Origin: JBBWZH01 sp035544115 | GTDB taxonomy: Bacteria > Actinomycetota > Actinomycetes > Mycobacteriales > CADCTP01 | DNA: 64,000 nucleotides | Direction of reading: 5' to 3' | Assembly (NCBI GenBank): GCA_963714145.1 | Contig: OY970235.1 | Span: 7,998,001-8,062,000, forward strand | Shown: positions 43,859 to 52,681 of the stretch, one piece after another | Layout: each line of letters starts with the position of its first letter | Position numbering within the stretch: position 1 is the stretch's first letter | Program-made: the position numbers and the translations under genes | Notes under the pieces: model-generated | Told to the model about the DNA's origin: nothing | The model's input: only the letters and a program-made list of their open reading frames with translations | The model's database searches: none

Positions 43859-44511
43859 TGCGGATCGCCTCGTAGCAGCGCTTCGCGTCGGGCCACGAAG
43901 GCGTCGTGGCTGTCGGTGCTGGTCGGATCGCAGTGGGCGCGCCGGTACAGCTCGAAGGTCATGACCTGGATTTCAGTGATACCGAATGGGGCCTTGCGGT
44001 TGAGGTGGATCGCTTGGTCGTAGCGGTCAGTGGTGGCCGCGGACAGGCCGGCGTGGTCGCGGCGGCGGTAGTCGCGCCACGGTTCGAACTGGAGCGCGCC
44101 GTGCCGCAGCAGAAGTTCGGCCGGCGCCGGGGCGGACCACAGACCGGTGCAGAGGTTCGCCACGGTCTCGAGCGCTTGCTCGGTCGCGACGACGAGCCGG
44201 TAGCCCCAGACGTCGAGCATTACCCGCAGCGGTTCCCCGAAGCGGCGCATCTTGGCGATGACGGCCTCGGGGTCTTTCAACCGTGCTGAGACGAGGACGG
44301 TGGTCGGCTCGATGTCCCCGCGGCCGATCGCCAGGTCGGGCCGCTCGATGGGAGTGACCGCCGGGTAGCCGTTTGTGGCGAGGTGGCCGGCGAGGCCGGC
44401 CAGCCCGGATTGGAGCTCTGATTCCCACTCGGGTTTCCGGGCGGTGAGGTAGTCCAAGACCCGGACGTAGTCGTCCTCGGTGACAGGTGACAGGTCGGGC
44501 AGGTCAGACAC
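43855..44511 (-). CDS. Divergent RelA/SpoT-fold protein (putative small alarmone synthetase-like)
   Basis: A 218-residue protein aligning with the (p)ppGpp synthetase domain: VLVSARLKDPEAVIAKMRR (as in R-x-K-x-x-x-S-I-x-x-K), D100-x-x-G103-x-R105 (DVWGYRLVV), a DYRR segment at 148, and E180-x-Q182 (TEIQVMT). The GYxSLH motif that holds the acceptor GDP is not clear; HAGLSAATTDRYDQAIHL stands in its place. The protein may therefore make a different nucleotide or have lost synthesis. The start is GTG, overlapping the PhyH-like gene stop by 8 bp. Between a dioxygenase and a nucleotidyltransferase, a small-molecule pathway seems as likely as stringent response. The assignment is pattern-based. 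Confidence 0.65.
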   Translation of the reverse strand: MSDLPDLSPVTEDDYVRVLDYLTARKPEWESELQSGLAGLAGHLATNGYPAVTPIERPDLAIGRGDIEPTTVLVSARLKDPEAVIAKMRRFGEPLRVMLDVWGYRLVVATEQALETVANLCTGLWSAPAPAELLLRHGALQFEPWRDYRRRDHAGLSAATTDRYDQAIHLNRKAPFGITEIQVMTFELYRRAHCDPTSTDSHDAFVARREALLRGDPQ

Positions 44512-45214
44512 GGGCTACTCCTCGGCCGCGGTAGATGCGCCGGCCGCTGACCAGCCGACAGTGGGCGGGTTGGTGTTCGGCCAGCTCATCAACACTGCGA
44601 TAGGCGAGGGTCAAGACGGTTCGCGGTCCGGACGCCGAGGCGCCGGCACCCGAGTGATAGAGCTGGCCGTGCATGAGAACGGCGTCTCCGGCCCGCGTCG
44701 GCACGGGCAGCGCCTGCTCCCGCAGGCTCGAATAGGTCGCTGACTCGTCCAGCCAGGTGCCGCCGTTGTTCGGTTGACCGGTGGACGGCCACAGGTGGCT
44801 GCCGGGCACCAGTCGGGTCGCCGCCGCAAGGTCGGCGCAGTCGGACAGGTAGATCAGCACAGTCAGGATGCTCCGGCTCCACTGCAGGACGTCCCGATGC
44901 AGCCGGTCGGTTGCCGGTAGGCGGTAGGTGCTCAGGTGGTTGTGACGGTTTTCGACCAAGTCGATGTCGGGACCGAGGACCTGCTCTAGAACATCGACCA
45001 GTCGGTCCGACGTCGCAACATCCAGAATCGCCTCGTGCATGGACACGGCATTGTCGATCCGGGCTCGATCCGGGCGTCGCGTCACGTTCGCGGACGAGGA
45101 CAGCTCAACGATCTGGTCCGTCACATCCCGCAGGTGGCTGGACTCCTCCGGATCGAGCACGTCGGGGATCTTGAGGAAGCCGGCAATGTGGAAGAAGGCG
45201 ATGGGCGCGCTCAA
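44504..45214 (-). CDS. Phytanoyl-CoA dioxygenase (PhyH)-family Fe/2-oxoglutarate oxygenase
   Basis: A 236-residue protein. The facial triad is visible as H106-x-D108 (LHRDVLQW) and H187 (GQLYHSGAG), with an Arg in PRTVLTLAYR (R198 or R206) as the 2-oxoglutarate anchor; LVPGSHLWPST precedes the second half as in the family. PhyH proteins hydroxylate small molecules in bacterial secondary metabolism. A TTG start with AGGAGG upstream is used. It is the first gene of a three-gene minus-strand operon and is divergent from the XRE/HEAT regulator across a 295 bp region. Confidence 0.85.
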   Translation of the reverse strand: MSAPIAFFHIAGFLKIPDVLDPEESSHLRDVTDQIVELSSSANVTRRPDRARIDNAVSMHEAILDVATSDRLVDVLEQVLGPDIDLVENRHNHLSTYRLPATDRLHRDVLQWSRSILTVLIYLSDCADLAAATRLVPGSHLWPSTGQPNNGGTWLDESATYSSLREQALPVPTRAGDAVLMHGQLYHSGAGASASGPRTVLTLAYRSVDELAEHQPAHCRLVSGRRIYRGRGVARV

Positions 45215-45509
45215 CGTTCCTCCTCGTTCGAACTCAACGGGGCCTCTCCGCCAGCGGGCGAGCCCACGGGCGTCCGGCCGGCCCAGGTCTGGTGCGACGG
45301 CCTCCCGCCGGATGTCGAGCTTCGCCGACCAGGTGGGGCGGCAGCGACCGCCGGTGGCTGAGAGGCTGGGCGCTGCCTGCCCGAAGTGTGGAGTCGCAGC
45401 GCTGCCTATGCTAGGTCATGGAAGTAGGCATGTTTTTCATCATCCGCTTATACACGACGGGCGGATATGGTCCGCCTCGGGGAGTCGGCGAAAGGAGCGG
45501 TAGCTTGTT
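45215..45509. promoter_or_regulatory. Divergent promoter region of the PhyH operon and XRE/HEAT gene
   Basis: This 295 bp region is visibly less GC-rich near its right end (45420-45475) than the surroundings. It holds an interrupted inverted repeat ATCCGC...GCGGAT at about 45443-45467, overlapping TATGGT (45466-45471), a possible -10 for the plus-strand pair, and TATACA at 45449-45454. The regulator next door may bind here. No small gene was seen in it. Confidence 0.4.
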
Positions 45510-46715
45510 GTGACGTCGAAGCATGCAGGGTGGGAGCCAGTCCGACTGAGAGAGTGGCGGACTGCGTACGGGCTCAGTTTGGCTGGAGCGGCGGAGCGTC
45601 TTCGAGAAGTCATCCACAAGACACCCTATCTGCCGGACCTCTCGCCGAATTTCCAAACGTTGTGGCGCCATGAGCGGGGTGACGTGTACCCAGGCCCGCA
45701 TTATCGCCGCGCGTATTGCCTCATGTACGGAGCGCATGAGGTTCAACTCGGGTTCCGATCGCAGTTACCTGGCGAAGAGACTGGCGCTGGGACGGTCCCC
45801 ACGCCAGCGACCGGAGAGGAACCGCGAGAATTGCACCGGCGAGATTTCCTTTCCGTGGTTGCGGTAGCCGCGGCGGCGGCAACGGAGTCAGGCACTGCCT
45901 GCCGGGGTGGTAGCTCCGACGAAGTTATCTGCATGCAAGAGCTGGCGCTGGCGATGTGCCACCAGCGGACCCTGCGGATACATCGGTCGGAGTTGCCGGA
46001 CGACGTAGCCGAATACATCCGCGTCAAGGACTACGGGAGTGCGGCCACCCTGAAGGATCACAGCTTCCTGAGGATCGATCTGCACGGGAATTACCACTTC
46101 GCCCACCGTTCCTTGGTCGACTATTTCGTCGCGCAGGGGATGTTCGCGGAGATCCAGGTAGCCAAATCCGGCAGGCTGGCCGGCGTTCAGACCACGCACG
46201 ATACCGACCAGATCGTGAAGGACCTCGTCAGCGAGGACAGGGCCACGATCCCGACGCTACGGCACTGGCTGTACGACTCACCGGAGCCCCTCCTCAGGGT
46301 CAACAGTGCCGGAATCCTGGCCAAGCTCGGTGACCCCGTGGTCGGCGACGATGTAGTACGCGCACTCCGCCAAGACAGCGAGGCGCGACACCTCTATCTG
46401 ACGGCGATCATTGCCCGCGTGCTGGCCATCGAGTGGACTTCCGCCGCGCAACTTGCCGACGAAATCGACCCGACCGGCGGAACAGGCGTCGAACAACGAC
46501 GGTCCGACACGTTGACACGGCTGGCATTCTATCTCGTCCAAGAGGTCCACAACCGCTCAGACATCGTCGCTCGATGGTCGAGTGCTCGTGCGCTCGTCCA
46601 ATTGAGCGATAACTCTCCCCAGCATGTCGGCCAAGTCCTCGGTGAAGCACTGAAAGTTGAAGCCTCACCGGAGACGCGACAAGCCATAGCCGACGCTCTC
46701 CACCGAAAGGAATAG
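45510..46715 (+). CDS. XRE-type regulator with a HEAT-like C-terminus
   Basis: A 401-residue protein. Residues 8-80 form an extended helix-turn-helix domain (RLREWRTAYGLSLAGAAERL, then FQTLWRHERGDVYPGPHYRR). A segment at 185-205 (HGNYHFAHRSLVDYFVA) resembles the short helical block that ends NACHT ATPase modules, but no ATPase is present. Residues 245-400 look like alpha-helical HEAT repeats (PLLRVNSAGILAKLGD, ARWSSARALVQLSD). It may sense protein or nucleotide ligands and control the neighbouring operon. A GTG start is used, with AAAGGAG about 13 bases upstream. It is 5 bp from the PPC gene and likely co-transcribed with it. Codon use is less GC-biased than the window average. Confidence 0.7.
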   Translation: MTSKHAGWEPVRLREWRTAYGLSLAGAAERLREVIHKTPYLPDLSPNFQTLWRHERGDVYPGPHYRRAYCLMYGAHEVQLGFRSQLPGEETGAGTVPTPATGEEPRELHRRDFLSVVAVAAAAATESGTACRGGSSDEVICMQELALAMCHQRTLRIHRSELPDDVAEYIRVKDYGSAATLKDHSFLRIDLHGNYHFAHRSLVDYFVAQGMFAEIQVAKSGRLAGVQTTHDTDQIVKDLVSEDRATIPTLRHWLYDSPEPLLRVNSAGILAKLGDPVVGDDVVRALRQDSEARHLYLTAIIARVLAIEWTSAAQLADEIDPTGGTGVEQRRSDTLTRLAFYLVQEVHNRSDIVARWSSARALVQLSDNSPQHVGQVLGEALKVEASPETRQAIADALHRKE

Positions 46716-46720
46716 CCCAC

Positions 46721-47086
46721 GTGCTAATTGTCAACGTCAAGCCGGGCGAGGAAGTCATGGCCGTCCTCACGGAGCGGCTAGCCGAAGCGGCCGTCGTCAG
46801 TGGGGCGATCGCGTCGGTGATCGGCGCGGTCGACGAATGCTGCATCAGCAACATGCCCAAGCACGACGCCAAGAGCGACGTTCTGACCGAGTTCCGCCAA
46901 CCTTTCGAGTTCTCCGGGACCGGAGAAGTCAAAGACGGAGTACCGCATATTCATTGTGTCCTCGGTACTGAGGGAAACACGGCTCTCTCCGGCCACCTGC
47001 ACTGGGCCAAGGTCGGGACATTCTTCGTCAACATCTACGTACTGCCCGAGTTCAGTCCTCCGCCTCCGTCGGCGACCGCCGGCTAG
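46721..47086 (+). CDS. PPC/DUF296-domain protein
   Basis: A 121-residue protein covering one PPC (plants and prokaryotes conserved) domain: VKPGEEVMAVLTERLAEAAV, SGAIASVIGAVDECCI, and the His-rich metal-site pattern VPHIHCVLG...LSGHLH, with a Pro-rich end. Bacterial PPC proteins form trimers and are often next to regulators or biosynthetic enzymes; the biochemical role is unknown. A GTG start follows AAAGGAA. It is directly downstream of the XRE/HEAT gene. Confidence 0.8.
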   Translation: MLIVNVKPGEEVMAVLTERLAEAAVVSGAIASVIGAVDECCISNMPKHDAKSDVLTEFRQPFEFSGTGEVKDGVPHIHCVLGTEGNTALSGHLHWAKVGTFFVNIYVLPEFSPPPPSATAG

Positions 47087-47291
47087 CACCAGCCCACCCA
47101 GTACCCAGCCGGCGACCACGGCCTGGCCGAGGCGGCCCGGAGGACGGTCGGCTGTTGGCGCCGCCCGGTCCGGCCGGAGTGGCGGGGCGGCCGGCGAACC
47201 GGGGCCGGTCGGTGTCGCGGCGGCCCGTCCGCCGCCGGCGCCGGGGGCCCGGCAGCACCGGACGAACCGGCTGCCGCTGGCTGAGCGACGG

Positions 47292-47297
47292 CATACT
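47292..47297 (+). promoter_or_regulatory. -10 element of a likely leaderless transcript
   Basis: CATACT ends 6 bases before the ATG at 47304; no usable Shine-Dalgarno site is present. The ~200 bp upstream back to the PPC gene hold no other feature. Confidence 0.45.
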
Positions 47298-47303
47298 GGA
47301 GCG

Positions 47304-48545
47304 ATGCCGGACGTCATCGTCTCCGGTCCGGAACGTCGTGAGGGTCGGCGCCGGCCGCGTCCCTGGCTGATCGTGCTGGTGATCGCCGCGGCGCTGGCCG
47401 GCGCGGTCCGGTTGTGGGGCGGGGTGTCGCCGCCGGAGCCGCCCGCGCCGACCGCGCTCCCGCTGCCCACCCCGGTGACCGCGACACCGATGCCGGCGCC
47501 GACGCCGACCGGGCGGCCGGCCACCTTCCGGCTGGCCGGCCGGCCCGGCAGTTGGCCGCCGGGACTGCGGGTGCTCATCCCCGGCGAGTTCGGCGACACC
47601 GGCCGCGACGCGGGGCCGGCGGTCGTGGCCGGCGCCGGCCAGGTCCGGACGGTGCCCGGGTTCGGCTCGTCCGGCCCGGACCGGTGGGTGACGATCCAGC
47701 GGCTGCCGACCGCGACCGCGTTCATCGTCCAGGACGGCAAGCACCCCACCACACCCGCGATGGTCCGGCCGGACCACGGCCCGGCGGTGCGGCTCGGCGC
47801 CGGCCTGGACACCGTGGTCGCCGCGCAGGGCGGTGGCTTCATCGCGGCCGACAGCGGCTGGACCCACCTCCCGGGCCGGCTGGCCAGCTACACGCCGACC
47901 GGGCACCTGCGCTGGGAACGCCGGCTCGAGCGCGGCACCCTCGTCCAGCGCGACACCCCGTACGGCCTGTTGGCGCAGGTCGTGGCCGATCCGCAGAGCA
48001 GCTCCACCGGCGAACTGGTGCTGCTCGACGCCCGCTCCGGACAGGTGCTGCGCCGCATCGGCGCCGCCGGCCCGATCCTGGCCAGCACCGACGAGAAGGT
48101 GGCCTGGATTCCGGCCGGCTGCGACGCCTCGCCCGGGCACTGCCAGCTGGCCGTGACCGACCTGCGGACCGGGCAGCAGCGGCGGTACGGCGTGCCGGGC
48201 GGCTGGGCGCCAGCTACCGCGGCGTTCTCGCCGAACGGGTCCATGCTGGCCCTGGGATTCGCCGGCCAGCACGACTTCGTGGCCCGGGGCGACCCGGACG
48301 GCTACGTGTCGGTGCTGTCGCTGGTCACCGACCAGTTCGAGCGGATGCCCGGGCTGACCATGCGCGCCAAGCAGGCGCCGGCGCTGGGCTGGGACGCCGG
48401 CGGCGAACTCATCCTCGGCGTGGACGTCGACGACAAGTACGACCTGCTGCTGCGGTGGCGTCCCGGCCTGCCCGGCCCGATCGTGCTGCCGGGCAAGCTG
48501 CCCCGGTCCACCGCCGTCATCTACCTGGCCGTGCTCCCCGGATGA
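47304..48545 (+). CDS. Membrane-anchored beta-propeller-like protein
   Basis: A 413-residue protein. A basic N-terminus and one membrane helix (WLIVLVIAAALAGAVRLW, residues 22-40) are followed by a Pro/Thr linker and an extracytoplasmic domain of repeated beta motifs: GGGFIAADSGWTHL, LASYTPTGHLRWER, ELVLLDARSGQVLRR, QLAVTDLRTGQQRRY, and AAFSPNGSMLALGF. This looks like a 6- or 7-blade propeller of the WD40/PQQ type. CDASPGHC could form a disulfide. Function is unknown; a hairpin terminator follows. Confidence 0.75.
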   Translation: MPDVIVSGPERREGRRRPRPWLIVLVIAAALAGAVRLWGGVSPPEPPAPTALPLPTPVTATPMPAPTPTGRPATFRLAGRPGSWPPGLRVLIPGEFGDTGRDAGPAVVAGAGQVRTVPGFGSSGPDRWVTIQRLPTATAFIVQDGKHPTTPAMVRPDHGPAVRLGAGLDTVVAAQGGGFIAADSGWTHLPGRLASYTPTGHLRWERRLERGTLVQRDTPYGLLAQVVADPQSSSTGELVLLDARSGQVLRRIGAAGPILASTDEKVAWIPAGCDASPGHCQLAVTDLRTGQQRRYGVPGGWAPATAAFSPNGSMLALGFAGQHDFVARGDPDGYVSVLSLVTDQFERMPGLTMRAKQAPALGWDAGGELILGVDVDDKYDLLLRWRPGLPGPIVLPGKLPRSTAVIYLAVLPG

Positions 48546-48590
48546 CCGCGGCTCCGCGGCCTCCGACAGTGCGAGTCCGGTAACCGCCCG

Positions 48591-48627
48591 CGCTTCGACG
48601 CCCGGGCGGTGCCCGGGCGTCGAAGCG
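48591..48627. terminator. Strong bidirectional hairpin terminator
   Basis: A perfect 17 bp stem (left arm CGCTTCGACGCCCGGGC) with a 3-base loop GGT, between the convergent propeller and ABC permease genes. Confidence 0.8.
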
Positions 48628-48680
48628 GTGCGGTCCTCGGTGCGGCCGGCTGGCCGGTGCTGCCAGCGGGTCGCCCTCGG

Positions 48681-49466
48681 TCAGGCCAGGGCCCGGCGGT
48701 TGGTGACCGCGGTGCCGGCCAGGATGGCGGTGATGACCCAGGCGGCGAGTAGGGCGATGTGTGCGCTGGCGGTGCCCTGCCGGCTGATCAGGTCGGCCAT
48801 GTTCTGCAGCGGGTCGGCGTGGTCGGCCCAGGTGGGCTTGACGGCGCGCAGCAGGTTCATGGCGACCAGCAGCAGGACGTAGGTGCCGGTCAGTGCCGCC
48901 GGTGCGTTGGCGACCGCCGCACCGATGCCGGCGCCGAGCGCGGTCATCGCCGCGCCGGTGCCGATCACGGCGAGCACGGCTGCCCCGGTGCCGGCCCAGG
49001 AGAACGCGGACCCGGCGGCGACGGCGGCGACGGCGAGGGTGCTGCCGGCGACCACCGCCGAGATCGCCGCGCCGAGCAGGGCCATGCCGGCGTACTTGGC
49101 GATCAGCACCCGGTGCCGGCGGGGGACGGTGAGGAATGTGGTCTGCACGGTGTGATGGGTCCATTCGCCGGCGGTGGCGAGCACGCCGACCGCCAGCGTC
49201 AGCATCGCCACGAGCGTGCCGAAGACGGCGAGCATCTCGGCGGCGGACGGGATCTTCTGGCCCAGCGCGAAGATGATGCCCACCGCGACGGCGGGCAGCG
49301 TGCTGGCGGCGATGGCCATGCCGAGTCCGGACCGGGTGGACAGCGACTTGCGGATCTCCAGGGCGGTCAGCCGGGCGATCGAGGGTCGCCGGCCGCGGAT
49401 GGCGGGCGGCACGGTGGTGGCCGGCTCGGCCGCCGCGACCGGGCGGGTCAGCGTCGTGGTGGTCAT
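48681..49466 (-). CDS. ABC-2-type transporter permease
   Basis: A 261-residue membrane protein with about six hydrophobic segments after a 40-residue cytoplasmic N-terminus. The GEWTHHTVQTTFLTVPRRHRVLIAKY block between the second and third segments is typical of ABC-2 permeases that partner a single ATPase for lipid or drug export. The ATG at 49466 lies 58 bp downstream of the ATPase gene, and the pair forms an operon divergent from a two-component system. Confidence 0.85.
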   Translation of the reverse strand: MTTTTLTRPVAAAEPATTVPPAIRGRRPSIARLTALEIRKSLSTRSGLGMAIAASTLPAVAVGIIFALGQKIPSAAEMLAVFGTLVAMLTLAVGVLATAGEWTHHTVQTTFLTVPRRHRVLIAKYAGMALLGAAISAVVAGSTLAVAAVAAGSAFSWAGTGAAVLAVIGTGAAMTALGAGIGAAVANAPAALTGTYVLLLVAMNLLRAVKPTWADHADPLQNMADLISRQGTASAHIALLAAWVITAILAGTAVTNRRALA

Positions 49467-49524
49467 GGTCAGGTTCTCCTTGTCGGGCGGGACGGGTCGG
49501 GTGGGACGGTCGGGCGGGACGCGG

Positions 49525-50406
<882 letters not shown>

Positions 50407-50559
50407 CGCTTGGTCCTTCGCTGCCGGTGGTGGTTCGTCGTTGCCACTACGGTCCGCCGTGGCGCGGGTGGCCGGGTCAGCCGAAGGCGGTCAGTGTTGT
50501 CATCGAAAGTGGACAGTCCGATCCACCTTCGGTTGACCTGCGCGGGCCGCGGCAGTTCG

Positions 50560-50565
50560 TAGGCT
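50560..50565 (+). promoter_or_regulatory. -10 element of a likely leaderless transcript (kinase gene)
   Basis: TAGGCT ends 6 bases before the GTG at 50572. TTGACC at 50533-50538 could be a -35 box, but the spacer would be long (21 bases). Confidence 0.45.
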
Positions 50566-50571
50566 GCGGGG

Positions 50572-51706
50572 GTGAGCTGGCGGAGCTGGTGGCGTGGCCA
50601 CCGCGGCGCGGTCCTGAACGTGGCCGTCGCCGTGGGGCTGTTCGCCGTCGACTTCGTCGCCGCTGCCCTGGACGACGCGGCGCTCGGGCTGCACCTGCTG
50701 TGGGCGGCGTCCGCGCTGGCCGTCGGCGTCGCCGCGGTGCTCGTCCGCCGCCGCCGGCCGCTGCTGTTCGCGGCGGTCGTGGTGATCGCCGGCGTCAGCC
50801 GGGCCAACGTGTCCGCGGGGCTGCCGTTCGCCGGCTACGCGGTGGGTCGCTACCAGCCGCCCGGGCGGGCGCGGTGGACCGCCATCGCGGTGCTCGCGCT
50901 CGGTGCGCTCCGCCCCTGGCAGCTGACCTCCCTGGAGGCCGTCGTCGGGCACCTCACCGGGGCCGGCGTCTTCGTCCTGCTGCCCGCGGCGGTCGGCGCC
51001 TGGGTGCGGACCCGGGCCGAGCTGCTGACCGCGCTGGTCGAACGGGCCGAGCGCGCGGAGAGCGAACAGCAGACTGCGCGCCCGCGAGGCGGTGCTGTCC
51101 GAACGGACCCGCATCGCGCAGGAGATGCACGACGTCGTCGGCCACCGGGTCAGCCTGATGGTGCTGCAGGCCGGGGCGATCGAGATGGCCAACACCGACC
51201 CGGCGAAGGTGCGGCTGCTCGCCGGTCAGGTGCAGGACGCGGGCCGGCGCGCGCTGGAGGAGCTGCGGCAGGTCGTCGGGCTGCTGCGGACCGGGGACGA
51301 GGCGAACCCGGCGCCGCTGGCCCCGCAGCCCAGCCTGGCCGACCTCGACGAGCTGCTCGCCGGCTCCCTGGACGCGGGCGTGCAGGTGGTCCTGGACCGG
51401 CGCGGCGAACCGCGCCCGCTCGACCCGACCGTCGAACGTGCTGCCTACCGGGTGGTCCAGGAGGCGCTGACGAACGCCGGCAAGCACGCCCCGGGCGCGG
51501 CCGTCTCGATCACCCTGGACTACCTGCCGGGCCAGCTGGCCGTCGCCGTCGTCAACCGGCGCGCCACCCGGCCCCCGACCGCGATGCCCAGCGGCGGGCA
51601 CGGCCTGGTCGGCCTGCGCGAGCGGGTCCGCGCGGTCGGCGGCGACCTGCGCGCCGAGCCCCGCCTGGACGGCGGGTTCGCGGTGGAGGCGGTGCTGCCG
51701 GCCTGA
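50572..51706 (+). pseudogene. NarL-class sensor histidine kinase with a one-base insertion
   Basis: Read with one frameshift, this is a ~378-residue kinase. About five membrane segments (residues 10-150) precede the DHp and ATPase domains. The frame breaks after CAGCAG at 51067-51072: dropping one base (the A at 51073) joins ERAESEQQ to LRAREAVLSERTRIAQEMHDVVGHR, which carries the phospho-accepting His (MHDVVGHR). The N-box (YRVVQEALTNAGKHA) and G-box (GGHGLVGLRERV) are intact, ending at 51706. It may be a sequence error or a recent knockout. The response regulator follows. Confidence 0.8.
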
Positions 51707-51710
51707 TCGT

Positions 51711-51844
51711 GCCGGCCCGGCGCCCGGTTCGCTCCGGCGGTTGCGACGTCCACTCCGGCGGCCGCCGCATGGCCGCGCCGGCCCGGCGCCCGGTTCGCTC
51801 CGCCGCACTGCGATGCTCATCCCGGAGGCCGCCGCATGACCGCG
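51711..51844 (+). repeat. Tandem duplication of the response regulator leader
   Basis: Two ~66 bp copies (51711-51776 and 51777-51844). The first 26 bases of each are identical, and both end in a GGCCGCCGCATG block. Only the second ATG (51836) opens the regulator gene; the first (51769) is in another frame. Confidence 0.8.
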
Positions 51845-52504
51845 CGAAAGATCCGGGTACTGCTCGTCGACGACGAGGAACTCGTCCGCTTCGGGCTACG
51901 CACCGTGCTCGAGTCCGCCGGCGATATCGAGGTCGTCGGCGAAGCCTCCGACGGTGCCGCCGCCGTCGCCGCGGTCAACCAGCTGCGGCCGGACGTCGTG
52001 CTCATGGACATCCGGATGCCCCGGGTCGACGGGCTCACCGCGACCCGAACCATCCTGGCCCGCCCGGACCCGCCGAAGGTCGCGGTGCTGACCACGTTCC
52101 ACCTCGACGAGTACGTCTTCGCCGCGCTGCAGGCCGGCGCCAGCGGCTTCCTGCTCAAGGACACCCCACCGCGCCAGATCGTGGCCGCGGTGCGCGCGGT
52201 CACCGATGGATCGGAGATGCTCTCGCCCGCGGTGACCCGCCGGCTCATCGCCGAATACGTCGACCGCCGCGACGACCAGCGCCGCGACCAGGCCCGTGGC
52301 CGGCTGGAAGCACTGTCTGACCGGGAACGCGAGGTACTCGTCCTGATCGGCACGGGGTTGTCCAACGCCGATGCCGCCCAGGCACTGCACATGAGCGAAG
52401 CGACCGTGAAGACCTACGTATCCAGGATGCTGACCAAACTCGGGTTCACCAACCGCACCCAGGCGGCCATCCTCGCCCACGACGCCGGCCTGCTCGACAC
52501 CTAG
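51836..52504 (+). CDS. NarL/FixJ-family response regulator
   Basis: A 222-residue two-domain regulator. The receiver has the acidic pair VDDEE (about 10-14), phospho-acceptor Asp in VVLMDIRMP (about 58), Thr in VLTTFHLDE and Lys in FLLKDTPP. A LuxR-type HTH at 160-215 (LSDREREVLVLIGTG, LHMSEATVKTYVSRMLTKLG) binds DNA. It works with the upstream kinase and most likely controls the divergent ABC exporter. The ATG follows GGAGG about 9 bases upstream, inside a duplicated leader. Confidence 0.92.
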   Translation: MTARKIRVLLVDDEELVRFGLRTVLESAGDIEVVGEASDGAAAVAAVNQLRPDVVLMDIRMPRVDGLTATRTILARPDPPKVAVLTTFHLDEYVFAALQAGASGFLLKDTPPRQIVAAVRAVTDGSEMLSPAVTRRLIAEYVDRRDDQRRDQARGRLEALSDREREVLVLIGTGLSNADAAQALHMSEATVKTYVSRMLTKLGFTNRTQAAILAHDAGLLDT

Positions 52505-52681
52505 GCCGGCAGCTTGTCGATGGAAGCCGGATTGTCGCGGATCTGTACCTGAACGGATGCTGCCGCCCGTACCGCGGCCCTCGTAGAGTTCGCAACCGTC
52601 GCTCCGCAGCCTGATCCGTACGAACGGCACATCGGCCGTCCGGTATGTGCGCGGGATGGGGCGCGGAAGGCCGAGGCTGCG

